From: Beijerinckiaceae bacterium
Lineage (GTDB): Bacteria; Pseudomonadota; Alphaproteobacteria; Rhizobiales; Beijerinckiaceae
Length of the DNA stretch: 64,000 nucleotides
Direction of reading: 5' to 3'
Assembly (NCBI GenBank): GCA_021324915.1
Contig: JAJPIC010000028.1
Coordinates: 91,122-155,121, forward strand
The translations under genes and the position numbers were made by a program. The notes beneath the pieces were generated by a model. The model had not been told where the DNA came from. It did not search any database and was given only the letters and a program-made list of their open reading frames with translations. Positions 51,284 to 61,656 of this stretch are shown piece after piece. Each line of letters starts with the position of its first letter. Within the stretch, counting starts at the first letter, position 1.

Positions 51284-52867
51284 ATGGCCGTCAGCGCCAA
51301 CAGGCTCGAGCTGCTGCAGATTGCCGACGCGGTGGCGCGCGAGAAATCCATCGACCGGCAGATCGTGCTGGCTTCGATGGAAGATGCCATGCAGAAGGCC
51401 GCTCGCTCGCGCTATGGGCAGGAAACGGAAGTCCGCGCCGAGATCAATCCGAAGACCGGGGAAGTGCGCTTTTCGCGCCTGCTGCTCGTTGTCGATCAGG
51501 TCGAGAACGATGCGATCCAGATTTCGCTCGCCGAGGCACGCAAGAAAAATCCGGCCGCCCAGATCGGCGATTGGATCGCCGAAACGCTCCCGCCTTTCGA
51601 TTTCGGCCGGATCGCGGCGCAATCGGCAAAACAGGTCATTGTGCAGAAAGTGCGGGAGGCCGAGCGCGACCGGCAATATCAGGAATTCAAGGATCGCATC
51701 GGCGAGATCGTCAACGGCGTGGTGAAGCGCGTCGAATATGGCAATGTCATCATCGACCTCGGCCGCGGCGAGGCGACGATCCGGCGCGACGAAATGATTC
51801 CGCGCGAGGTCTTCCGCCCCGGCGACCGCGTGCGCGCCTATGTCTACGATGTTCGGCGCGAGCAGCGTGGCCCGCAGATCTTCCTATCGCGCACCCATCC
51901 GCAATTCATGGCCAAGCTCTTCCGCCAGGAAGTGCCCGAGATCTACGACGGCGTGATCGAAGTGAAAGCGGTTGCCCGCGATCCCGGCTCGCGCGCCAAG
52001 ATCGCGGTGATCTCGCGCGATTCTTCCATCGACCCGGTCGGCGCCTGCGTCGGCATGCGCGGCTCGCGGGTGCAGGCGGTCGTCAACGAGCTGCAGGGCG
52101 AGAAGATCGATATTATTCCCTGGTCGCCGGATGCGGCGACCTTCATCGTCAATGCGCTACAGCCTGCCGAAGTCGTCAAAGTGGTGCTCGATGAAGATTC
52201 AGAGCGCATCGAGGTCGTGGTGCCGGACGACCAGCTGTCGCTGGCGATCGGGCGGCGCGGACAGAATGTGCGGCTCGCCTCGCAGCTCACCGGCTGGGAC
52301 ATCGATATCCTGACGGAGGCGGAGGAATCCGAGCGCCGGCAGAAGGAATTCGTCGAGCGCACCAATACGTTCATGAACGCGCTCGACGTCGACGAGGTCG
52401 TCGGCCAATTGCTTGCCTCGGAGGGTTTCCGTTCGGTCGAGGAACTGGCCTTCGTCGAGCCTGCCGAGCTTGCGGCGATCGAAGGATTCGACGCCGACAC
52501 GGCCGCCGAGATCCAGAGCCGGGCGCACGCCTATCTCGCCAAGCTCGAAGCCGAGCTCGATGCGCGCCGCAAGGAGCTCGGCGTGACCGACGAACTCGCC
52601 GAGATCGAGGGCCTCACCAAGGCCATGCTCGTCAAGCTCGGCGAGAATGACGTCAAGACCGTCGAGGATCTTGCCGGCTGCGCTACCGACGATCTCGTCG
52701 GCTGGAGCGAACGCAAGGAAGGAGAGACGGTGAAACATGCGGGCTTCTTCGAGGGAATGGAAATCTCGCGCGAGGAAGCGGAGGCCTTGATCATGCGGGC
52801 ACGGGTCAAGGCAGGCTGGGTAGAAGAGGACGCCGAGGCGCCGGCCACCCAACCGGCAGCCGAATAG
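51284..52867 (+). CDS. nusA: Transcription elongation/termination factor NusA
   Basis: A 527-residue factor. The N-terminal RNA polymerase-binding domain ([19 protein letters not shown]) is followed by an S1 domain ([21 protein letters not shown]), two KH domains with [19 protein letters not shown] and [18 protein letters not shown], and two C-terminal acidic helix-hairpin-helix repeats. NusA binds RNAP and nascent RNA and is involved in termination and antitermination. The ATG at 51284 follows AGGAGAAC. It is in a tight operon between rimP and a YlxR-type gene. Confidence 0.97.
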   Translation: MAVSANRLELLQIADAVAREKSIDRQIVLASMEDAMQKAARSRYGQETEVRAEINPKTGEVRFSRLLLVVDQVENDAIQISLAEARKKNPAAQIGDWIAETLPPFDFGRIAAQSAKQVIVQKVREAERDRQYQEFKDRIGEIVNGVVKRVEYGNVIIDLGRGEATIRRDEMIPREVFRPGDRVRAYVYDVRREQRGPQIFLSRTHPQFMAKLFRQEVPEIYDGVIEVKAVARDPGSRAKIAVISRDSSIDPVGACVGMRGSRVQAVVNELQGEKIDIIPWSPDAATFIVNALQPAEVVKVVLDEDSERIEVVVPDDQLSLAIGRRGQNVRLASQLTGWDIDILTEAEESERRQKEFVERTNTFMNALDVDEVVGQLLASEGFRSVEELAFVEPAELAAIEGFDADTAAEIQSRAHAYLAKLEAELDARRKELGVTDELAEIEGLTKAMLVKLGENDVKTVEDLAGCATDDLVGWSERKEGETVKHAGFFEGMEISREEAEALIMRARVKAGWVEEDAEAPATQPAAE

Positions 52868-52880
52868 GCCGGAGGCATGC

Positions 52881-53549
52881 GTGAGCGCCGAGCCCGAGCG
52901 GACCTGCATTGTCACGAAGGCGAAGGCCGATCCCGAGGCCTTGATCCGCTTCGTCCTTTCCCCGGAAGGCGAAGTGGTCCCGGACCTGCGGCATAAATTG
53001 CCGGGCCGGGGCGTCTGGGTCAGTGCCCGGGCGGACGTCATCGAAACGGCGGTGAAGCGCCAGGCTTTTGGCCGCGCCTTCAGAGCCGAGGTCAAGGTTC
53101 CGCCGCGCCTCGCCGAGGAGATCGACGTTCTGCTGGCGCAAATCTGTCTCCAGGCCTTGTCGCTCGCTAAAAAGGCCGGGCAGGTCGTCGCAGGCTTCTT
53201 CAAGGTCGAGGCCGCGATTGCGACCGGCAGGGTGATCGGCCTCGTCCACGCGCGCGATGCAAGCCCCGACGGCGGCCGGAAATTGTCGCACGCTTTAATG
53301 AGGGCAAGTTCCGAGCCGCGGCCAGAAATTAAAAGCTTTACCTCGGAGCAATTGAGTTTGGCACTCGGATCGACAAATGTGGTACATGCAGCGCTCACCG
53401 AAGGGGCGGCGAGCGCGGCATTTCTTTCGCATTGCCGCAGATTGGCGCGTTATCGCTGCGACGCTTCCGCGGCACCGGAGAGGGCGGCGGCGGAAGCATC
53501 CGGCGAAATGAGCGCCGACGCGGAAACGCGATCGCTCGGACAATGCTGA
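52881..53549 (+). CDS. YlxR-like RNA-binding protein with L7Ae-like segment
   Basis: A 222-residue protein. The YlxR/DUF448 part (about 1-75) has [20 protein letters not shown] and [21 protein letters not shown]. The second half (about 85-185) has [20 protein letters not shown] and [12 protein letters not shown], resembling an L7Ae-type RNA-binding domain. The fusion of these two is usual in alphaproteobacteria. The start is GTG at 52881 with GGAGG upstream. The gene stands between nusA and infB as expected. Its exact role in RNA metabolism is not settled. Confidence 0.88.
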   Translation: MSAEPERTCIVTKAKADPEALIRFVLSPEGEVVPDLRHKLPGRGVWVSARADVIETAVKRQAFGRAFRAEVKVPPRLAEEIDVLLAQICLQALSLAKKAGQVVAGFFKVEAAIATGRVIGLVHARDASPDGGRKLSHALMRASSEPRPEIKSFTSEQLSLALGSTNVVHAALTEGAASAAFLSHCRRLARYRCDASAAPERAAAEASGEMSADAETRSLGQC

Positions 53550-53605
53550 CGGCAATTGGGCTTGGCCCGGAATGAGGAAGGGCTTCGCCCTGGGACTTGG
53601 TACGA

Positions 53606-56215
53606 ATGGCTGAATCGAAGAATAACGACAGTACTTTAACCGTTACGCCGAACAAGACCTTGTCGCTGAAGCGGCCGGTCGAGGCGGGAACCGTGCGGCA
53701 AAGTTTCTCGCACGGCCGCTCGAAGACGGTCGTGGTCGAAAAGGTCAAGCGTCGCGCGCTGGGCCCCGGCGAGACGCATCCGCCGCGCGAACAGGCGCCC
53801 TCCGCTCCCCCGGCTCAGGCGGGCCAAGAACGCGCACCGGCACCGCAGCGTCCTGCTGCTCCCGCCCGTCCCGCGGCCGGCGTCGTTCTGCGGTCACTGA
53901 CGGAGGAAGAGCGCGAAGCGCGCAACCGCGCCCTCTCGGGCGCGCGGGAGCGCGAAGAAGAGGAGCGCCGCAGAGCGCTGGTCGAGGCGCAGGCGCGCGA
54001 GGAACGCGAGAGGCGCGAACGCGAGGAACGCGCCGCGGCCGCGGAACGCAAGCGCGAGGAAGAGACGCGCCGCGCGCATGAGGCGGAAGCCAAGCGCCGC
54101 TCCGAGCAGGAGGCGAAGCGCCGGCTCGAGGGCGGCGCCCCGGCCGCACCCGCCGCAGCCGCACCGGCGGCTGCGCCTGCGGCAAAGAAGGGGCTCAGCA
54201 CTTCCGCCGTCCCCGCGACCGCCCGCCCATTGCCTGTCGAAGAAGAAGAGACGAAGCGGATCATTCGGCGACCCGGCATGGCGCCGAAAGTCGTGCTGCC
54301 GCGTCCGACACGCGGCGGCGAACAGAAGAACCGCGGCCGCCTGACGGTTGCGAGCGCCACCGGAGACGAGGAAGAGCGCACGCGCTCGGTCGCGGCCTTC
54401 CGCCGCCGCGTGCAAAGGCTCAAGGGCCACACGGCCGAGCAGAAGGAAAAGTTGTCGCGCGAAGTCATCTTGCCCGAGACGATCACCATTCAGGAGCTCG
54501 CGAGCCGCATGTCGGAGCGCAGCGTCGACGTGATCAAGCTTTTGATGAGACAGGGCCAGATGGCGAAGATCACCGACGTGATCGACGCCGATACCGCCCA
54601 GCTCATCGCTGAAGAACTGGGTCATACGGTCAAACGCATCGCCGAATCCGACGTCGAGGAAGGCCTGTTCGATCAGCCCGATACCGACGCCAATCTGCTG
54701 CCGCGCCCGCCGGTCGTCACGATCATGGGCCACGTCGATCACGGCAAGACCTCGCTTCTCGACGCGATCCGGCATGCCGACGTGGTCTCGAGCGAGGCCG
54801 GCGGCATCACGCAGCATATCGGTGCCTATCAGGTGGTCGCGCCGAACGGCACGCGCATCACTTTCATCGATACGCCGGGTCACGCGGCTTTCACCGCCAT
54901 GCGCGCCCGCGGCGCGAGAGTGACGGATATCGTGGTGCTGGTCGTCGCCGCCGACGATGGCGTCATGCCGCAGACGGTCGAGGCGATTTCCCATGCCCGC
55001 GCGGCGGGCGTGCCGATCATCGTCGCGGTGAACAAGATCGATAAGCCCGATGCCAAGCCCGAGCGGGTGCGCACTGAACTCCTGCAATATGAGGTTCAAG
55101 TCGAATCGCTCGGCGGCGACACGTTGGAAGTCGAGGTTTCGGCGACGAAAGCCGTCAATCTCGACAAGCTGCTCGATGCGATCACGCTGCAGGCGGAAGT
55201 GCTCGACCTCAAGGCCAATCCGAGCCGCGCGGCGGAAGGCACTGTCATCGAGGCGCGACTCGATCGCGGGCGCGGTCCCGTCGCCACGGTGCTGGTCCAA
55301 CGCGGGACCCTGCATGTCGGCGACATTCTCGTCGGCGGTTCGCAATGGGGGCGCGTGCGTGCGCTGATCGACGACAAGGGCGAGGCGCGCCAGGAAGCCG
55401 GGCCCTCGATGCCGGTCGAAGTCCTCGGTTTCTCCGGTTCTCCCGAAGCCGGCGATCGCGTCGCCGTCGTGGAAACGGAAGCGCGGGCGCGCGAGATCAC
55501 CGAATATCGCGAGCGCCAGAAGCGCGAGAAGGCAGCGGTGCGCGGCGGTGTTGCGCGCGGCTCGCTTGCCGACATGATGAGCCAATTGAAGGCGGCCGGA
55601 CGCAAGGAATTTCCGCTCGTCATCAAGGGCGATGTGCAGGGCTCGGTCGAGGCGATCATCGCCACGCTCGAAAAGCTCAACACGGAGGAAGTCGCCGCAC
55701 GCGTCATTCACGCGGGCGTCGGCGGCATCACGGAATCCGACGTCACCCTGGCCGAGGCCTCGAATGCCGTGATCATCGGCTTCAATGTGCGTGCTCACAA
55801 GGAAGCTCGCGCGCTCGCCGAACAGGCCGGGATCGAGATCCGCTATTACAACGTCATCTACAATCTCGTAGATGACGTGAAGGCGGCGATGTCCGGCCTT
55901 CTGCCACCGACTTTGCGCGAGGAAATGCTCGGCAACGCGCAGATCCTCGAGATCTTCACGATCTCCAAGGTCGGCAAAGTGGCGGGATGCCGTGTGACCG
56001 ACGGCACGGTGCAGCGTGGCGCCAACGTCCGGCTGATCCGCGACAATGTCGTCGTGCACGAAGGCAAGCTCTCGACCCTGAAGCGTTTCAAGGACGAGGT
56101 GAAGGAAGTTCTCGCTGGCCAGGAATGCGGCATGGCTTTCGAGAATTATCAGGACATGCGGGTCGGCGACGTCATCGAATGCTACAACGTCCAGGAGATC
56201 AAGCGTTCGCTGTGA
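53606..56215 (+). CDS. infB: Translation initiation factor IF-2
   Basis: An 869-residue GTPase that delivers initiator tRNA to the ribosome. The N-terminal third is an Ala/Arg/Glu-rich region with a long charged segment ([15 protein letters not shown]) and an alternating hydrophobic helix. The G domain has [12 protein letters not shown] (G1), [15 protein letters not shown] (G3) and [13 protein letters not shown] (G4). Domains II, III and IV follow, with the C-terminal domain ending [19 protein letters not shown] at 53606 gives [16 protein letters not shown] at 53597 is in frame upstream. Confidence 0.97.
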   Translation: MAESKNNDSTLTVTPNKTLSLKRPVEAGTVRQSFSHGRSKTVVVEKVKRRALGPGETHPPREQAPSAPPAQAGQERAPAPQRPAAPARPAAGVVLRSLTEEEREARNRALSGAREREEEERRRALVEAQAREERERREREERAAAAERKREEETRRAHEAEAKRRSEQEAKRRLEGGAPAAPAAAAPAAAPAAKKGLSTSAVPATARPLPVEEEETKRIIRRPGMAPKVVLPRPTRGGEQKNRGRLTVASATGDEEERTRSVAAFRRRVQRLKGHTAEQKEKLSREVILPETITIQELASRMSERSVDVIKLLMRQGQMAKITDVIDADTAQLIAEELGHTVKRIAESDVEEGLFDQPDTDANLLPRPPVVTIMGHVDHGKTSLLDAIRHADVVSSEAGGITQHIGAYQVVAPNGTRITFIDTPGHAAFTAMRARGARVTDIVVLVVAADDGVMPQTVEAISHARAAGVPIIVAVNKIDKPDAKPERVRTELLQYEVQVESLGGDTLEVEVSATKAVNLDKLLDAITLQAEVLDLKANPSRAAEGTVIEARLDRGRGPVATVLVQRGTLHVGDILVGGSQWGRVRALIDDKGEARQEAGPSMPVEVLGFSGSPEAGDRVAVVETEARAREITEYRERQKREKAAVRGGVARGSLADMMSQLKAAGRKEFPLVIKGDVQGSVEAIIATLEKLNTEEVAARVIHAGVGGITESDVTLAEASNAVIIGFNVRAHKEARALAEQAGIEIRYYNVIYNLVDDVKAAMSGLLPPTLREEMLGNAQILEIFTISKVGKVAGCRVTDGTVQRGANVRLIRDNVVVHEGKLSTLKRFKDEVKEVLAGQECGMAFENYQDMRVGDVIECYNVQEIKRSL

Positions 56216-56432
56216 GCCGGCCTGTTCCTCAGGAAGCTGCGGGGACCGCGACCGAATAACAGTTGCGGTCGCCGCAACATTGGAATAAAGCCCCCGCCTT
56301 GCTCCGCCGGCTCCCCGACGAGCCCGGACCAGAGGCATAAGCGCACGCATAACCCAATCCAAACCAACCCGAAATGAAACTGTGCCGGCGCATGCCGCCG
56401 GCCGCCCTCCTCGAGGGTCAGGACGAAACGAA

Positions 56433-56840
56433 ATGTCACGAGTTCATCATTGTGGCGGCGCGCCTTCGCAACGTATGTTGCGCGTCGGCGAATTGATCCG
56501 CCACACGCTTTCCGATCTTCTCGCCCGCGGCGTCGTGAAAGATCCGGTGCTCGAAGGCCACGTCGTCACCGTGCCGGACGTGCGGATGAGCCCGGATCTC
56601 AAGCTCGCCACGGCCTATGTGATGCCGCTCGGCGGGAAGGATATGGACGCGGTGATCGAGGCGCTCGATCGCCACAAAAAGTTCCTGCGCAGCGAGATCG
56701 CCGGCAGGATCAATCTTAGATATGCGCCTGACGTCCGCTTCAAGCCGGATGAGAGCTTCGAGGAAGGGGCCAGGATCGATGCGCTCCTCGATTCGCCGCA
56801 GGTGAGACGCGATCTCGTGAAGGACAAGCAAGAACAATGA
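56433..56840 (+). CDS. rbfA: Ribosome-binding factor A
   Basis: A 135-residue 30S-maturation factor. [20 protein letters not shown] is the family N-terminus. The KH-like body has [21 protein letters not shown] and the C-terminal tail [22 protein letters not shown], both diagnostic. The start is ATG at 56433. A TTG/GTG upstream of the family N-terminus would add a low-complexity leader. Its stop overlaps the truB start by 4 bases. Confidence 0.95.
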   Translation: MSRVHHCGGAPSQRMLRVGELIRHTLSDLLARGVVKDPVLEGHVVTVPDVRMSPDLKLATAYVMPLGGKDMDAVIEALDRHKKFLRSEIAGRINLRYAPDVRFKPDESFEEGARIDALLDSPQVRRDLVKDKQEQ

Positions 56841-57733
56841 ACGCGCCGCGTTCGACCCGCGTGGAGGTCAATGGCTGGGTCGCGCTCGACAAGCCGGTCG
56901 GCATGACCTCGACCCATGCGGTCGCCAGGCTGAAGCGCATGTTCAATGCTAAAAAGGCGGGTCACGCCGGCACGCTCGATCCGCTCGCCTCGGGTATCCT
57001 GCCGGTCGCTTTCGGCGAGGCGACGAAGACCGTGTCCTTCGTTCAGGATGGCGAAAAGACCTATCGCTTCACCATCGCCTGGGGGGCCGAGACGGATTCG
57101 GACGACGCCGACGGCACGATCGTCGCGACGTCCGATCATTTTCCGGAGCTCGAGCAAATTTCAGCCGCGCTGCCGGCCTTTACCGGACGGATCCTGCAGC
57201 GCCCGCCGGTCTTCTCCGCCATCAAAGTGGCGGGCGAGCGCGCCTATGATCTCGCGCGCGACGGCGAAATGCCGGTGCTCGCGCCGCGGCCGGTCGAAAT
57301 TCATTCCCTGGAGCTGATCTCCTTCGCGCGCGAGAGCGCGACTTTCGAAGCGCGTTGCGGCAAAGGGTTTTACGTGCGCGCGCTGGCGCGCGATCTCGGC
57401 CGGCAGCTCGGCTGCTATGGCCATATCGCAGCCTTGCGGCGGACGCGGGTCGGACCTTTCGACGAAGAGGGAAGCGTGACCCTCGATGAGCTGGCGGATG
57501 CGCCGGCGCAGGCACTCTTGCGCGTCGAGGCAGGCCTCATGGAAATGCCGCAAGTCCTGGTCGATCGCAATGCGGCGGCCCGATTGCGGCGCGGGCAGTC
57601 GATCCTGCTGCGCGGCCGCGATGCGCCGGAAACGGGCCCGGCCTATGCCTCCTGCGGTGGCGTCGTCGTCGCCGTTGGCGCCGTCGAGCACGGCGAGCTC
57701 GTGCCCGGCCGCGTCTTCAATCTGCCCTTCTGA
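56837..57733 (+). CDS. truB: tRNA pseudouridine(55) synthase
   Basis: A 298-residue enzyme. [19 protein letters not shown] is followed by the catalytic box [20 protein letters not shown], with the aspartate nucleophile, and by [29 protein letters not shown]. It converts uridine 55 to pseudouridine in tRNA T-loops. The ATG at 56837 overlaps the rbfA stop (ATGA). The gene is convergent with the M48-like gene, with 2 bp between stops. In related genomes truB is usually followed directly by rpsO. Here 3.9 kb intervenes. Confidence 0.95.
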   Translation: MNAPRSTRVEVNGWVALDKPVGMTSTHAVARLKRMFNAKKAGHAGTLDPLASGILPVAFGEATKTVSFVQDGEKTYRFTIAWGAETDSDDADGTIVATSDHFPELEQISAALPAFTGRILQRPPVFSAIKVAGERAYDLARDGEMPVLAPRPVEIHSLELISFARESATFEARCGKGFYVRALARDLGRQLGCYGHIAALRRTRVGPFDEEGSVTLDELADAPAQALLRVEAGLMEMPQVLVDRNAAARLRRGQSILLRGRDAPETGPAYASCGGVVVAVGAVEHGELVPGRVFNLPF

Positions 57734-57735
57734 TT

Positions 57736-59049
57736 TTATTGGCAGACCACGTGCAGATCGTGCGGATCGCTGCTCGCCCAGGTGCATCCGGGATCGGGCG
57801 CGATTTTGCCTTGGTCTGTCATGTGGACATGCGGCGGCAGCGTCGGTGCAGCGCTCTGGGCGGCCGGTGACGAGGAATCGCCGGGTGATGACGGCTCTGA
57901 GCTTTGCAGCGCCGGGGCGGAAGACTCGGCGGCCGGCTCGGCGCTCGGCAGGCTGACGGACGAGGGCGATGCCGCGCTCGAAGAATCGCTCGATGGCGCT
58001 GAGCTCGCGGGTGTGAAGCTCGAATCCATCGCGTAAGATTCGCTCGACGAAGCCCGGTACCACCCGAAAATGCCGACCGCCAAAATGACCGCGGCGGTTG
58101 CGCCGGCGCAGACCCAGCCGCGCGGCTTGCGGCCTGCAGCTTCGAGGTTCTCGGGCGTTTGCGCCGTGCCCGATTGGGGCGAGGCGGCAAGCAGGGCAAG
58201 ATCGGACGGCAGGCCGGGATTTGCGGCTTCGAACTTGGCAAATTGTGCCGGAAAGAAAGCCTTCCCGAAGACGATCAGATCGACATAACGCGCCGTCGTC
58301 GGCGGAAAGGCGCTCGCGAGCCGCGCGAGAAACGCGAAGAACGTGCCCTTGATCCGGCGTTGCTGCTCGATGATGCCTTCCGGATTGACGGAATAGCCAA
58401 GCTGCCTTCCGACGAGCAATTTCTGCATGGCGGAGACTGCGCTCGTCACGTTGCCGTCGATTGCAGCGACCGCGAGCCTGTCGCCCGTATAGACCATGGC
58501 CCGCTCATAAGGCAGCAAGAAGATGTTGAAGACGAGCAGATGCTGGGCGGCGCGGATGACCCAGCCGAGGACGCCCGCCTGTTTGCGCGCACGCATATAG
58601 CCGATGAACCGCCCGACGATCCAGCGGACCTCGTCGTCGCTCACGCCGCTTTCGAGCAGTTCCGAATTCAGAAAGACAGCGCGCCGGAAAAAGATATAGC
58701 GCATATAGGCGTTGAAATTGCCTTGCTCGTAAACGAAGATGAACAAGCGCTTGTTGTAGCCAAGCCTTGCTTTGAGCTCCTCGGCGATTGCGTTGATGCG
58801 CGGATAGTTCAGCTCCGAAACCAAGATCGAATTGCCGATCAGCCGGGCGAAGAAGATCTGCGCGCCGATCCACAGGACCAGGGCGAAGGCGGGTACGACA
58901 AGAAAAATCGTACCGGCGATCAATCCGATCGCAATGACGGGGAAGAGAATGATGGAAAAGACCAGCGCCAGATAGAAGCGGCGATTATGCAGCGGATGAG
59001 CAAAGGCATAAAAAAGGCGATCGCTCATCGGTCCCTGATTGACCGACAT
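57736..59049 (-). CDS. M48-peptidase-like membrane protein without metal ligands
   Basis: A 437-residue protein. Two N-terminal membrane spans (LALVFSIILFPVIAIGLIAG and FLVVPAFALVLWIGAQIFF) precede an M48-like domain. The family frame is recognisable from NAYMRYIFFRRAVFLNSELL and ESGVSDDEVRWIVG, but the zinc site HExxH is replaced by R147-F-I-G-Y151, and the third ligand glutamate position in the VYTGDRLA block is valine. It is thus probably not a protease. A third span (GWVCAGATAAVILAVGIFG) is followed by a Ser/Pro-rich tail and two C-terminal cysteines. The start at 59049 follows GGGAGGCAGG. Two 15-bp direct repeats lie just upstream. Confidence 0.7.
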   Translation of the reverse strand: MSVNQGPMSDRLFYAFAHPLHNRRFYLALVFSIILFPVIAIGLIAGTIFLVVPAFALVLWIGAQIFFARLIGNSILVSELNYPRINAIAEELKARLGYNKRLFIFVYEQGNFNAYMRYIFFRRAVFLNSELLESGVSDDEVRWIVGRFIGYMRARKQAGVLGWVIRAAQHLLVFNIFLLPYERAMVYTGDRLAVAAIDGNVTSAVSAMQKLLVGRQLGYSVNPEGIIEQQRRIKGTFFAFLARLASAFPPTTARYVDLIVFGKAFFPAQFAKFEAANPGLPSDLALLAASPQSGTAQTPENLEAAGRKPRGWVCAGATAAVILAVGIFGWYRASSSESYAMDSSFTPASSAPSSDSSSAASPSSVSLPSAEPAAESSAPALQSSEPSSPGDSSSPAAQSAAPTLPPHVHMTDQGKIAPDPGCTWASSDPHDLHVVCQ

Positions 59050-59062
59050 TCCTGCCTCCCTG

Positions 59063-59092
59063 ACAGTGAATTCGTGTACAGTGAATTCGCGT
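59063..59092. repeat. Two tandem 15-bp repeats in M48-like gene promoter
   Basis: ACAGTGAATTCGTGT (59063-59077) and ACAGTGAATTCGCGT (59078-59092) match in 14 of 15 bases. They lie immediately upstream of the ribosome binding site for the minus-strand gene at 59049, so they are in its leader or core promoter. They could be regulator half-sites or a recent duplication. Confidence 0.7.
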
Positions 59093-59317
59093 AATGTGCA
59101 TGAACTCGAAATCCAAAAGCGTCACACGTTCGCCCGTGCGGGAAATCATTTCCGGCGCAATCCGCGACGGCAAATCCAAACGGCGGTCTCGCCCGGCAAA
59201 CGAAGCGCATCTTGCTTGCCAAAGGCCAGCGAGCCTTGGGCACTAAACCATTCGTGCCGGTTCTCTTCAAATTAAAATTGGGTGATAAATAGGTTACGGC
59301 GGTGGCGGGATCGGCGC

Positions 59318-60613
59318 ATGGCGGACGTTTTTTTGAGCTATAAAAAAGAAGACCTGCCGATTGCAGACCATATCGTTGCGGCGCTGCGCACCGAAGGGTT
59401 TTCGGTCTGGTGGGATGACGGTCTCACGCCGCGCACGGCCTGGGACGCGATGCTCGAGAAGGAAATTGCCGCGGCTGCTGCGGTCGTCGTGCTCTGGACT
59501 CCGCGCTCGATCGGCTCGGATTGGGTGCGCACCGAGGCCCACTACGCCGACGATCGCGGCAAGCTCGTTCCGGTCATGGTGGAAGCCTGCACGATTCCGC
59601 TGGCCTTCATGTTGAAGCAGACGATCAATCTTTCCGGCTGGCAGAGCGACCGCAACGATCGGCAATGGCGCAAGTTGCTGACCTGGATCGCCGATCTTGC
59701 CGGCTCCAAACCGGGCAACGCCAATATTCCGCAGGCGCTCGGCGCAGCGCAGCCCAATCCATTTCGCGAAGCGCTCGGCCACCTCGCCTCAGGTGAGCCG
59801 ATTGTCGACGGAGCGCTCGTCAATGCTTCGACGCCGGCGGCGACCGCCTTTCGCGACGGAGAAAACCTGCCCGTGATGCGGATCCTGCCGAAGGGAGCAT
59901 TCCTGATCGGCTCGCTGCCGTCCGATCCCGATTGGAGCTCGGTCGAAGGTCCGCAGAAGCGGATTGAAATTCCCACCCCCTTTGCAATCGGCGTCTTCCC
60001 CGTCCTCGTCTCGGAATATCGCGCCCTTATGGGCCAATTGCCGGCGGCGCTCTCGAGCCCGCCTGCTGCGCCGCACGGCCTGGTCGATCGATTTTTCCGC
60101 CAGACCGCGGCGCCAGATCAGGCGAGCGTCGCGCTCGATCCGCAAGCGCCCGCGACTTGTGTCTCGTTCGACGATGCACAGGCTTTCATAGCGCGGATCA
60201 GCGAGGCGACCGGCGAGACCTACCGGCTGCCCTCGGAAGCCGAATGGGAATATGCCTGCCGCGCCGGCTCGCGCACGCGCTATTCTTTCGGCGACAATAT
60301 AGATGCCACGATGGCGCTCTTTGGCGCTGCGAGCGGCCCGGTTGCGGCGGGTTCCTATCCGGCAAACGCCTTCGGCCTTTATGACATGCACGGAAACGTG
60401 CGCGAATGGACCGCCGATCTCTGGCATGAATCCTATGACGGCACCCCGCTTGACGGCAGCCCGGCAACGGAGGGCCATGGATCGATGCGCGTGGTGCGTG
60501 GCGGGGCCTGGTGCGACGGTGCAGCGATGCTGCGTTCCGCGGCGCGCATGCGTGCGACGCAATCGAGCCGAACGAATGTGATCGGCTTCAGAGTCGCGCG
60601 CGCTCTGAGCTGA
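59318..60613 (+). CDS. TIR-SUMF1 fusion protein
   Basis: A 431-residue two-domain protein. The N-terminal TIR domain (about 1-130) has MADVFLSYKKED, GFSVWWDDGL and SIGSDWVRTEAH, with E73 at the position of the glutamate that gives TIR domains NAD-cleaving activity. The C-terminal SUMF1/FGE-sulfatase domain (about 180-430) has FAIGVFPVLVSEYRALMG, YRLPSEAEWEYACRAGSRTR and YDMHGNVREWTADLW. The Cys pair of true formylglycine enzymes is missing: only one Cys is in RGGAWCDGAAML. The ATG at 59318 (MADVF) follows GGCGGGA. The substrate, trigger and partners are not known. Confidence 0.85.
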   Translation: MADVFLSYKKEDLPIADHIVAALRTEGFSVWWDDGLTPRTAWDAMLEKEIAAAAAVVVLWTPRSIGSDWVRTEAHYADDRGKLVPVMVEACTIPLAFMLKQTINLSGWQSDRNDRQWRKLLTWIADLAGSKPGNANIPQALGAAQPNPFREALGHLASGEPIVDGALVNASTPAATAFRDGENLPVMRILPKGAFLIGSLPSDPDWSSVEGPQKRIEIPTPFAIGVFPVLVSEYRALMGQLPAALSSPPAAPHGLVDRFFRQTAAPDQASVALDPQAPATCVSFDDAQAFIARISEATGETYRLPSEAEWEYACRAGSRTRYSFGDNIDATMALFGAASGPVAAGSYPANAFGLYDMHGNVREWTADLWHESYDGTPLDGSPATEGHGSMRVVRGGAWCDGAAMLRSAARMRATQSSRTNVIGFRVARALS

Positions 60614-60838
60614 AGGGACCAGCGCAGCATCGGGTCGGGCGGTCCCACACGGGCTGCGTCAATTCGTCTCTTATGTCATTGTTCTAGCTATAAATTCCCC
60701 ATTTTCTGCCAAGCTTCCGCCGTGCCGCGATCACGTCTGTCGCCTTTATGCGGGCGCCGACTTCAGGCCGTTCCCGCGTGCGCGATCTTCGCTCCGCATT
60801 CCGGTTCGCCCTGGGTCGAGCCGTTGAATCAAGGGTGA

Positions 60839-61471
60839 ATGATGATCGAATCTTTTCGTCTCGGCGGCATCTCGCGTGTCTTTCGCACTTCGTGCCTTCT
60901 CGTTACGCTTATCGCCTGCGCTTCTCCTGCCCATGCGCGCCTGAGAAAGCGGATTTATTTCCATTCCATGCAGCGCGTGACGGCGCATCTCCACCATGTG
61001 CATCGCGTCGCCATGTGGATTCCGGATTCGCCATCGGCGGCGCCGCGCTTTGCGGGTCGTTCCAGATCGCCCGCCCGCCTATCGGTGCTGCCGGTCGCCG
61101 ATCTTCCGCGCGAACAGGTGTTTGCGACCGTCGAGGCGCATGCGCAGGCGATCGGTGTGCCGGCTGAGCTTGCCGTTGCGGTCACCAAATATGAATCCGG
61201 CGGAGATTGCAGAAAGGTCGGCGGCGTCGGCGAACGCGGCCCGATGCAGGTGCGTCCGGAAACGGCGGCGGCAATGGGTCTTCATCCGCGCGACTGCTCG
61301 GATTGGATCGACGCCGGGCTCAAATATCTGAAGATCGCGCTGGAAAAGCAGGGCCGCTACGGCCTCGACGTGGCGGTCTCCGCCTATAATCACGGCGTCG
61401 GCTTCGCCAAGCCTACGTCCTATGGCACGGCGGTGCTGCGCGCCATGGCGCCCAACCGCGTTCCGCTTTAA
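60839..61471 (+). CDS. SLT-domain lytic transglycosylase
   Basis: A 210-residue exported protein. The N-terminal segment (VFRTSCLLVTLIACASPAHA) is a signal peptide. About 60 linker residues follow. The Slt-like domain contains LAVAVTKYESGGDCRKVGGV with E119 as the catalytic acid, GPMQVRPETAAAMG and AVSAYNHGVGFAKPTSYG. It cleaves peptidoglycan glycan strands. The ATG ATG at 60839 or 60842 follows AGGGTGA. It stands between the TIR-SUMF1 gene and rpsO on the same strand. A terminator-like hairpin follows. Confidence 0.88.
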   Translation: MMIESFRLGGISRVFRTSCLLVTLIACASPAHARLRKRIYFHSMQRVTAHLHHVHRVAMWIPDSPSAAPRFAGRSRSPARLSVLPVADLPREQVFATVEAHAQAIGVPAELAVAVTKYESGGDCRKVGGVGERGPMQVRPETAAAMGLHPRDCSDWIDAGLKYLKIALEKQGRYGLDVAVSAYNHGVGFAKPTSYGTAVLRAMAPNRVPL

Positions 61472-61502
61472 GCGTGCGGCCGTTTGAGCGCGCCGGCAGA
61501 GC

Positions 61503-61537
61503 GGAAAGAGCCCGCGCTGCCCCGCTCTTTCCCTTTG
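61503..61537 (+). terminator. Hairpin between SLT gene and rpsO
   Basis: GGAAAGAGC (61503-61511) and GCTCTTTCC (61524-61532) form a perfect 9-bp stem. It is followed by CTTTGCTCC, so the T-run is short. It probably ends the SLT transcript. Confidence 0.55.
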
Positions 61538-61656
61538 CTCCATTTCCTGTATAAGGCGAGCCAGCGCCACTTCGGCGCGGTCCTCCCAAAACCCTGCTGG
61601 ACGACATCCCGGCTTGGCCGAGGGCGGAGATTTTCTCGAAATCGAAAGGATAGACG

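Noticed and set aside
53894..56362. 822-codon minus-strand ORF across infB
   Set aside because: It is the antisense frame of a strong infB match and has no recognisable domain.
59318..60613. Classification of the SUMF1 domain as an active formylglycine-generating enzyme
   Set aside because: The Cys pair near GGSW is absent; only one Cys follows RGGAW.
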